DNA of 20,445 nt from Actinomycetota bacterium (GTDB lineage: Bacteria > Actinomycetota > Actinomycetes > Streptosporangiales > Streptosporangiaceae): positions 1 to 20,445 of the forward strand of contig PMST01000556.1 of NCBI GenBank assembly GCA_003168295.1, read 5' to 3'. How positions within the stretch are numbered: the stretch's first letter is position 1; every line of letters starts with the position of its first letter. Made by a program: the position numbers and the translations under genes. The notes under the pieces are model-generated. The model had not been told where the DNA came from and ran no database searches. It worked only from the letters and a program-made list of their open reading frames with translations. This document shows positions 15,628 to 20,445 of the stretch, piece by piece.

Positions 15628-16101
15628 TCAGCTCCTGTCCACGAACGGGTCGAGCGGGGCCACCGCCGTGCTGGTGAAGGTGTGGTTCGCCCGGTAGCCG
15701 ACATCGCGGAAAACGCCCAGGCGGGCCGCGCATGACACGGTGACCTGCACGTCTTGCGCGACGGCGAAGGCATCCGGGCCGCGGGCCGGCTGTCCGTCTG
15801 AGTACAGGCTGACCACCGGGAGCGGGACCGTGCCGAAACATATGTCGCTCAGGTCAGCGATGGCCGCTTGGCGCGCATCGGCTTTCGCAGCGTCATAGCT
15901 GCGGGCGATCGACGCCGCGCGAGCCGCGTCGCGGGCCGCCGCACTCACGTCCCCGTTCAGGTTGAGCCATTCACCGCCCGCGCACAGCACGAGCAACAGC
16001 ACCACGAGCGCGGGCGCCGCGATGACCATCTCGACGGCCATCGAGCCGCGGTCACGCGGGGCCAGCCGCCGGGGCCCCGCCGGGCGTCGCGTAGGTCTCA
16101 T
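15628..16101 (-). CDS. tadE: TadE-like pseudopilin (second copy)
   Basis: The ATG at 16101 overlaps the previous stop as ATGA, so translation is coupled; the longer frame to 16140 only overlaps the previous gene. The 157-aa product starts MRPTRRPAGPRRLAPRDRG and has a prepilin-like site DRG-SMAVEM with Glu at +5, followed by a hydrophobic helix (VIAAPALVVLLLVLCAGGEW) and a helical stretch rich in Ala and Arg (AARDAARAASIARSYDAAKAD). The distal part is beta-like with two Cys. TadE-family pseudopilins are processed by the TadV/CpaA-type peptidase and help Flp pilus biogenesis. It lies between another TadE-like gene and the TadG-like gene, the usual arrangement of minor pilins in actinobacterial tad clusters. 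Role in this strain is by family and context. Confidence 0.87.
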   Translation of the reverse strand: MRPTRRPAGPRRLAPRDRGSMAVEMVIAAPALVVLLLVLCAGGEWLNLNGDVSAAARDAARAASIARSYDAAKADARQAAIADLSDICFGTVPLPVVSLYSDGQPARGPDAFAVAQDVQVTVSCAARLGVFRDVGYRANHTFTSTAVAPLDPFVDRS

Positions 16102-16568
16102 CCGCAGGCCGTTCCCTGGCTGACCTCGGTCCGGAAGCACTCAATGGGCCCGGTGACCGTGACGCTGATCGGCAGGGAGAGCACCCCGGTCATCTTCCCG
16201 GTCACCCGCACGGAGACCGTGCCGGGCTGCTGGCCCGCGAATGCCGCCGGGACGACCGCGGACAGCACGCTGGTGTCCAGCCCCCGGTAGTAACTGCTCG
16301 TCGCGGTGTCCGCCAGGCTGGCCCAGCCCGAGTTGGCGGAGGCATCTTCACGGGCCACCAGGTCTCCCTGCTGGGCCGCGGCCAGCGCCGCGTGCCGCGC
16401 GTCGAACCACAGCGCGAACTGGATGATGAGCAGGCTGGCGAGCAGCAGCGCGGGCGCCAGGATGGCCAGTTCGATCGCGCTCGCGCCGCGATCCCGGCCG
16501 TCGCCTCGGCAGGCGGCGAACCCGGCGCGCAGTCCGCGCCGGCCGGCCCCGCGGTCGTTGTGGCTCAT
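16098..16568 (-). CDS. tadE: TadE-like pseudopilin (first copy)
   Basis: The 156-aa product starts at the ATG at 16568; no ATG or GTG follows before the pilin motif, so the start is secure even though the region before it is a 17-bp triplication. A basic leader rich in Gly/Arg is followed by DRG-ASAIEL with Glu at +5, a hydrophobic helix (LAPALLLASLLIIQFALWF), and an Ala-rich helix (ARHAALAAAQQGDLVARED). The C-terminal domain is predicted beta-rich, with two Cys (ECFRTE and TACG) that may pair outside the membrane. It probably acts as a minor pilin or pilus-assembly pseudopilin. Its expression may be tuned by two tiny upstream ORFs made by the repeats. Its leader motif is nearly identical to that of the pilin encoded just upstream. 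Confidence 0.87.
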   Translation of the reverse strand: MSHNDRGAGRRGLRAGFAACRGDGRDRGASAIELAILAPALLLASLLIIQFALWFDARHAALAAAQQGDLVAREDASANSGWASLADTATSSYYRGLDTSVLSAVVPAAFAGQQPGTVSVRVTGKMTGVLSLPISVTVTGPIECFRTEVSQGTACG

Positions 16569-16611
16569 TGCTCGTTGTGGCTCATTGCTCGATGTGGCTC
16601 ATTGCTCCACG
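16561..16611 (-). repeat. Three 17-bp tandem repeats covering the tadE start, creating two mini-ORFs
   Basis: On the plus strand TGGCTCATTGCTCGTTG (16561-16577), TGGCTCATTGCTCGATG (16578-16594) and TGGCTCATTGCTCCACG (16595-16611) are adjacent near-identical units. On the coding (minus) strand each unit supplies GAGCA-ATG-AGCCAC. Because 17 is not a multiple of three, the first two ATGs (16602 and 16585) open six-codon ORFs, MSHIEQ and MSHNEQ, each ending in a TGA that overlaps the next ATG. The third ATG (16568) is the tadE start. A GGAG element precedes only the first ATG. Confidence 0.9.
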
Positions 16612-16614
16612 TAG

Positions 16615-16860
16615 CTAGTTGCCGTTGCCGGGGATGGTGTGGGTGGTGATCGTGTTCGCCTGGGTGGTAGCGAAGTGGTAGATGATTCCTAGGATGATGA
16701 CGGCCAGGCCGACCAGGACCGCGGTGATGATGGCGAGCTCGATGGCCGACGCGCCCCGGTCCTTTTCCCGCATGGCGGACCGCAGCCTGGCGGCGTGCCC
16801 GCCGAGGAAGGCGCGCACCGCGTCCGCCCTCTCGGCGTAGGCCAGCGTGAACAGGTTCAT
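16615..16860 (-). CDS. flp: Flp/Tad-type major pilin candidate
   Basis: The 81-aa product starts at the ATG at 16860 with GAGGAG about 6 bp upstream, in the 13-bp gap after tadC. It has a 36-residue basic leader (MNLFTLAYAERADAVRAFLG..., ending REKDRG), then the processing motif DRG-ASAIEL with Glu at +5, a single hydrophobic helix (AIITAVLVGLAVIILGIIYHF) and a short polar tail (TTQANTITTHTIPGNGN). This short helix-plus-tail form is that of Flp-type pilins, which are cut by a TadV/CpaA-like peptidase and assembled by TadA-TadB-TadC. The +6 residue is Leu where Tyr is common in Proteobacteria. It is the only pilin-sized gene in the operon, so it is probably the main subunit. An internal start at residue 30 (MREKDRG) is possible but lacks a better ribosome binding site. 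Confidence 0.88.
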   Translation of the reverse strand: MNLFTLAYAERADAVRAFLGGHAARLRSAMREKDRGASAIELAIITAVLVGLAVIILGIIYHFATTQANTITTHTIPGNGN

Positions 16861-16873
16861 GACAACTCCTCTG

Positions 16874-17779
16874 TCAGGTATGCAGCAGCGTCTGGATGGC
16901 CGGGTACATAAGGAAGATCAGGAACGCGGCCGCCAGCAGCATCTGCGCCACCAGCATCGACTGCGACCGCTCCCCGGCCTGGCCTTCGAGGTCGGCGAGC
17001 TCGCGACGGCGCAGGCTGGCCGCACGGGCGGTCAGCGATTCCCTGACCTTGGCACCGTCCTCGGCCACCAGGCTCAGCGCGGCGGAAAGGTCCTTCAACT
17101 CGCTGACCTGCACCTCTTCGCCCAGTACACCGAGGGCCTGCCACGGCGTCTGGCCGGTAATCCTGGCGTTGGCCAGGGCGTCCCTGATCCGCCAGAACGC
17201 CCAGCCTTCGCCGATCTCGCTGGCCGCCATCAGCGCCTCGGGCACGCCCCGGCCACCGGACAGGTTCATCGCAACCAGGTCGAGAAAGGCGCCGATGGCG
17301 TGCCGGAAATCCCGGCGCCGCTTGTCCACCTGCTGCTTGAGCTCGAGGTCGGGCAGCATGAAGAACACGCCTGCGAAGACCAGGGCCACCCAGACCGGGA
17401 TGATGACCGACAGGTGAAGGCCGGCGAATCCGAGGGCCAGCAGCAAGATCGGCGGCAGGATCAGCCCGAGGAACCCGAGCATGACCTTGCTCGCGAGATA
17501 GTTCTCAAAGGACTTGCCGACCAGGGCCAGGTTGGCACGCAACGACCGGAACTCCCAGCCTTGCTCGGCGCAGAACTTGGCCAGGGCGGCACCGAGCCGC
17601 TTGCTGAACGCGCTCTCCTTGCCGTCACCCCGATAGCTCACGGTCCGCAGCGCGGGCGCGCGGCCCGCGTCGAAGGCGGCGATCCGCCGGGCCAACCCCA
17701 CCCGGCGCGGGATCAGCGCGAAGATCAGCAGGAACAGGGCGAACCCGGTGAGGGCCCCGACGATGAGCGCTGCGGTCAT
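16874..17779 (-). CDS. tadC: TadC-like type II secretion F-domain platform protein
   Basis: The 301-aa integral membrane product begins with a hydrophobic helix (about 5-23), followed by a cytoplasmic region (about 24-95), a hydrophobic pair near 97-145 (MLGFLGLILPPILLLALGFAG and VIIPVWVALVFAGVFFML), then a T2SSF-type helical cytoplasmic domain (about 150-270). That domain carries the DFRHAIGAFLDLVAMNLSGGRGVPEAL and ALSLVAEDGAKVRESL motifs typical of TadB/TadC. A C-terminal helix (about 278-297) completes the layout. The protein works with TadB as the inner-membrane platform moved by the TadA ATPase to extract or insert pilins. It starts at the ATG at 17779, 55 bp after the tadB stop, the longest internal gap of the operon, which contains a 20-bp hairpin. 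Confidence 0.92.
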   Translation of the reverse strand: MTAALIVGALTGFALFLLIFALIPRRVGLARRIAAFDAGRAPALRTVSYRGDGKESAFSKRLGAALAKFCAEQGWEFRSLRANLALVGKSFENYLASKVMLGFLGLILPPILLLALGFAGLHLSVIIPVWVALVFAGVFFMLPDLELKQQVDKRRRDFRHAIGAFLDLVAMNLSGGRGVPEALMAASEIGEGWAFWRIRDALANARITGQTPWQALGVLGEEVQVSELKDLSAALSLVAEDGAKVRESLTARAASLRRRELADLEGQAGERSQSMLVAQMLLAAAFLIFLMYPAIQTLLHT

Positions 17780-17801
17780 GGTGTATCACCTGCTCGCCTC
17801 C

Positions 17802-17821
17802 GGGACGCCTTAAGGTGTCCC
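17802..17821. other. 20-bp near-perfect palindrome in the tadB-tadC gap
   Basis: GGGACGCCTTAAGGTGTCCC is symmetric at nine of ten pairs (the exception is G/T at positions 6 and 15). It lies in the 55-bp gap between tadB and tadC, about 20 bp before the tadC ATG. It may be an mRNA stem that sets processing or partial termination, or a protein site; no T-run follows. Confidence 0.5.
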
Positions 17822-17834
17822 GTTGGCTCGGGGG

Positions 17835-18752
17835 TCATGCGGCACCGCCTCGCCAGGCGGCGACGGCTTCGGGCTCGGCGGCGGGGACGGTAGCGGCCCC
17901 GGGCGTACCGAGCAGCCGCTGCGGCGTCTCGAAGGTGGCCAGCCGACGCAGCCACAAGATCCCGGCCGCGTAGATCGCCCCGATGATGACCAGCACGAAC
18001 TGTCCGTAGACACCGTCGTAGGGCGAGAGGAAGGTGTGGTCGAGGACAGCGAGCGCGATCGCCATGCCGACCGAGACGGCCACGACGATCTGCACGCTGC
18101 GCCGGGTGGACCGCCGGCCGGCGTTGACCTTGCGGCGCATGTCCAGTTCCTCGCGGACCGAGACGGCGAGCGCGCCGAGCAGAGCGCGCAATCCCGGGCC
18201 GCGCAGCCGGGAGTTGATGATCAGCGCCGCGATGATCATGTCGGCGCTCGGATCGTCGAGGTCGTCGGCGAACCGGCGCAGCGCCACGTGCATGGGCACC
18301 CGGGTGTGCAGCCGGTCCACCAGCTTGGTCAGTGGCTCGCGGATCGAGATGTCGGCCACCCGGATCGAGGATGGGATGGCCTGCTCGAGCCCGACCGCCC
18401 CGGCGATCGTGTCGCGCAGCGATTCCGTCCACGTCGCCAGGCTCTCCAGCCGGGACATCGTCTTGCGCTCGGAGGCGGCCCCGCCGAGCGAACGCCAGCT
18501 GTAGGCGAGCAGGGCCACGCCGACCCCGGCCACGATCCACCGGGTGGCGACGAGGACCAGGATCCCGGCGATAAGCGCGATCCCCCCGCGGACGGACAAG
18601 AGCTCCCTGACCTGCCGCTCGAGCTTGCCCGGCCCTTGATTCTTAGGCCGGACCGGCAGCCCGCGCAGGGCGATGACCAGCAGGAACAGGCCGCCGCCGG
18701 TCACCGCGCCGATCAGTATCGCGAGCATCGGAAGCGCACCTGAGGAACTCAT
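17835..18752 (-). CDS. tadB: TadB-like type II secretion F-domain platform protein
   Basis: The 305-aa product starts at the ATG at 18752, overlapping the tadA stop as ATGA. It has an N-terminal helix (about 9-28), two closely spaced hydrophobic segments (about 57-85, GGIALIAGILVLVATRWIV), a central T2SSF-type cytoplasmic domain (about 95-225, including RLESLATWTESLRDTIAGAVGLEQAI and ADDLDDPSADMIIAALIIN), and two C-terminal helices (about 223-242 and 250-270). The family forms the membrane platform of the Tad pilus machine together with TadC and is driven by TadA. The last 30 residues are an Ala/Pro/Glu-rich tail. Assignment as TadB rather than TadC rests on gene order, as both share the F-domain. 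Confidence 0.93.
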   Translation of the reverse strand: MSSSGALPMLAILIGAVTGGGLFLLVIALRGLPVRPKNQGPGKLERQVRELLSVRGGIALIAGILVLVATRWIVAGVGVALLAYSWRSLGGAASERKTMSRLESLATWTESLRDTIAGAVGLEQAIPSSIRVADISIREPLTKLVDRLHTRVPMHVALRRFADDLDDPSADMIIAALIINSRLRGPGLRALLGALAVSVREELDMRRKVNAGRRSTRRSVQIVVAVSVGMAIALAVLDHTFLSPYDGVYGQFVLVIIGAIYAAGILWLRRLATFETPQRLLGTPGAATVPAAEPEAVAAWRGGAA

Positions 18753-20050
18753 CGCCAGCCTCCCCGCGACGGGTCATAGCCGTAGTCGGCCAGTTCGTCC
18801 AGGCACGACACCGGCGCGTGCGCCACCGCGCAGCCGTCCCGGGCCGGCGCGAACACCTCGCTGGACAGCACCCGCCCGTCCACGCCGGTGACTTCCCGGA
18901 CGCTGCTGACGAACCGGCGCAGCGTGCCGCCGTGGGTGTACTCGTTTTTCTTCTCCTGGAACACCACGAAGTCGATGGCGCCCGCGATGAGCATGTGGGT
19001 CGCGTCCACCGGCAGCCGTTCGCTGGCCTGGATGGCGTAGGTGGAGATGCGGTTGAACACCTCGAGCGAGGAGTTCGAGTGGATGGTGGACAGCGACCCG
19101 TCGTTGCCCTGCGTCATCGCGTTGAGCATCGTGACGATCTCGTCGCCGAGTACCTCGCCCACGATGACCCGGCTCGGGTTCATCCGCAAGCTGCGGCGGA
19201 CCAGTTCGGCCATGGTGATCGCGCCGTGGCCCTCGCTGTTGGCCAGCCGTTCCTCGAACGCGACCACGTTCGGGTGCAGTTCGGGGAAGTGGTCAAGGCC
19301 GAGTTCCAGGGAGCGCTCGACGGTGATCAGCCGCTCGTCGGCCGGTATCTGGTTGGCCAGCGCGCGCAGCAGCGTCGTCTTCCCGGCGTTGGTCGCCCCG
19401 GCGATCATGATGTTCTTCCTGGCCATCACCGCGGCGGCCAGGAACGAGGCCAGGTCGGGGGTGAGCGTGCCGTTGCCGACCAGGTCGGCCAGGAAGACCT
19501 TGCCCATCCGGGCACGCCGGATGGAGATGGCCGGCCGCAACGTCACGTCCATCACCGCGGACAGCCGGGAGCCGTCCGGCAGCCGCAGGTCAAGCTGCGG
19601 GTTCGCGGTGTCGAACGAGCGGCTGGACAGGCCGGAATAGGCGGCGAGCACCTGGATCAGCTCGACCAGTTCCTCGTCGCTTTCTGCCACCGGCTCGCCG
19701 AACACCTCACTGCCGTCGGCGTAACCGATGAACACCCGATCGCAGCCGTTGATGTCGATGTTCTCGATGTTCTGGGCTTCCAGCAGCGGCTGAAGCCGGC
19801 CGACGCCGAACAGGGCCGCGTGGATCGCCTCGGCGAGATCGGTTTCCTCCTGCGCGTTCAGCGGCGGGCGGCCGACCAGGATCTCGCTCCTGGCGTGCTC
19901 CTCGAGCACCTGAGAAATGATCGCCCGGGCGTACTGGCGCTCGTCCTCGCCCGTCATCGGCGGCATCCCGGCCGCGGCGTCAAGCCGCCGCTGCTCCGCC
20001 AGCCGGTCACCGACGTCGCCGCGCAGCCGCTTCACCAGAGTGTGGTCCAC
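18749..20050 (-). CDS. tadA: TadA/CpaF-family pilus secretion ATPase
   Basis: The 433-aa protein has an N-terminal helical domain (about 1-170, with the FGVGRLQPLL and DINGCDRVFIGY strands) and a C-terminal RecA-like ATPase. The Walker A motif is GATNAGKT (218-225), the acidic Asp/Glu-containing segment is near 242-250 (TVERSLELG), the Walker B region is RVIVGEVLGDE (294-304), and the His box is GSLSTIHSNS (318-327). It is a cytoplasmic hexameric motor that powers Flp pilus assembly through TadB/TadC. It starts with GTG at 20050, 6 bp after the previous stop, with a G-rich ribosome binding site (GGGGGTGA). It ends in ATGA overlap with tadB. All catalytic motifs are intact, so an active motor is expected. 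Confidence 0.96.
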   Translation of the reverse strand: MDHTLVKRLRGDVGDRLAEQRRLDAAAGMPPMTGEDERQYARAIISQVLEEHARSEILVGRPPLNAQEETDLAEAIHAALFGVGRLQPLLEAQNIENIDINGCDRVFIGYADGSEVFGEPVAESDEELVELIQVLAAYSGLSSRSFDTANPQLDLRLPDGSRLSAVMDVTLRPAISIRRARMGKVFLADLVGNGTLTPDLASFLAAAVMARKNIMIAGATNAGKTTLLRALANQIPADERLITVERSLELGLDHFPELHPNVVAFEERLANSEGHGAITMAELVRRSLRMNPSRVIVGEVLGDEIVTMLNAMTQGNDGSLSTIHSNSSLEVFNRISTYAIQASERLPVDATHMLIAGAIDFVVFQEKKNEYTHGGTLRRFVSSVREVTGVDGRVLSSEVFAPARDGCAVAHAPVSCLDELADYGYDPSRGGWR

Positions 20051-20056
20051 GTGCTG

Positions 20057-20445
20057 TCACCCCCCGCCCGGCCGGGTCGAGCCCGCCTGGTCCTGAGCGG
20101 GGTCCGGGCTGGCGGCTCCTTGAGCGTGCCGGGCGGTTGACCGCGCCTGGCCCGGGTTGCTGGCCGGGGCATCGGCGATGGGCGCACTGGCGTAGAGGGC
20201 CTCACCCGGATCGGCCTGATGCCGGCCGGAACGGGTCCCGAGAACCCGGCTGAACGCGGCGCGCGGGCCCGCGGTGGGGCGGACCCCGGCCGGAAGCTCC
20301 TCCGCGGGAACGTGGGCCGACCCGGTGGTGAGCGTGGCGGCCGAAGAGGGCACCGCGGAGGGGGGTACCGGCTGCGGGTCCATGGCGGGCGGGCGGGCGG
20401 CGGCTGGGCTCGCGATGGGCGGGCTCGCGACGGGCGGGCTCGCGA
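20057..20445 (-). CDS. Pro/Ala-rich protein, 5' end beyond window
   Basis: The frame is open from the right edge to TGA at 20057-20059. An ATG at 20383 would give 108 aa, but the frame continues upstream to the window edge with protein-like ASPPV/ASPPI repeats, so the gene is probably cut. The visible sequence is low-complexity, Pro/Ala/Ser/Thr/Gly-rich and likely disordered (for example PVPPSAVPSSAATLTTGS and the C-terminal DQAGSTRPGGG). No domain is recognised. In actinobacterial tad loci the gene before tadA is often a TadZ/CpaE/Ssd-like ATPase; this stretch could be the tail of such a protein, but nothing visible proves it. It is 6 bp from tadA and belongs to the same operon. Confidence 0.6.
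   Translation of the reverse strand, partial: ASPPVASPPIASPAAARPPAMDPQPVPPSAVPSSAATLTTGSAHVPAEELPAGVRPTAGPRAAFSRVLGTRSGRHQADPGEALYASAPIADAPASNPGQARSTARHAQGAASPDPAQDQAGSTRPGGG
20406..20445. repeat. 15-bp tandem repeats at the right edge
   Basis: Units of GGGCTCGCGAYGGGC occur at 20406-20420, 20421-20435 and, cut by the window edge, 20436-20445. On the minus strand they encode the in-frame pentapeptide ASPP(V/I). The array probably continues past the window. Confidence 0.85.

Noticed and set aside
1..20445. Mobile element or genomic island signs
   Set aside because: No transposase, integrase, tRNA attachment site or terminal inverted repeat was found, and codon use looks uniform by eye.

Overview
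The window is GC-rich throughout. Its gene content is typical of a filamentous or soil high-GC Gram-positive bacterium (Actinomycetota): a giant LAL-type LuxR regulator, a NarL-type two-component pair, an actinobacterial Tad/Flp pilus locus, a LysM protein fused to a SARP-like regulator, and many GTG starts with 4-bp ATGA/GTGA gene overlaps. I cannot name a genus. No tRNA, rRNA, CRISPR array, transposase or integrase was seen.

Left part (1-7458). The window opens inside an unrecognised gene (1-540) that is translationally coupled to a predicted six-helix membrane protein (537-1274). After a 164-bp intergenic region rich in short inverted repeats come a 79-aa basic protein and, 7 bp later, a LAL-family ATPase/LuxR regulator of about 1059 aa. 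Convergent to it is a TetR repressor. A strong inverted-repeat operator separates the repressor from a divergent SDR oxidoreductase and a VOC/glyoxalase-like protein, which makes this look like a small inducible detoxification or redox unit. A good hairpin terminator separates that unit from a convergent four-helix membrane protein.

Middle (7459-10583). A two-component system: an unusual 809-aa sensor made of two membrane-kinase modules in tandem, the second catalytically degenerate (phospho-acceptor His replaced by Asp), followed by an ATGA-coupled NarL/FixJ response regulator. Two perfect palindromes lie in the divergent promoter region upstream.

Right part (10595-20445, all minus strand). 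A compact Tad pilus operon reading leftwards: a Pro/Ala-rich protein (cut by the window edge), TadA ATPase, TadB and TadC platform proteins, Flp-type pilin, two TadE-like pseudopilins, a TadG-like pseudopilin without the +5 Glu, a 953-aa membrane protein with a predicted extracytoplasmic LysM domain and a cytoplasmic SARP-like DNA-binding/BTAD region, a lipoprotein, and a secreted Cys-containing protein. Most junctions overlap or are a few bases apart, so the set is probably one transcript whose promoter lies outside the window. The prepilin peptidase (TadV/CpaA) is not in the window.

The most notable features are the LysM-to-SARP membrane protein inside the pilus operon, the pseudokinase fused to an active-looking kinase, and a 17-bp triplication of the TadE start region that creates two six-codon upstream ORFs chained by ATGA overlaps.
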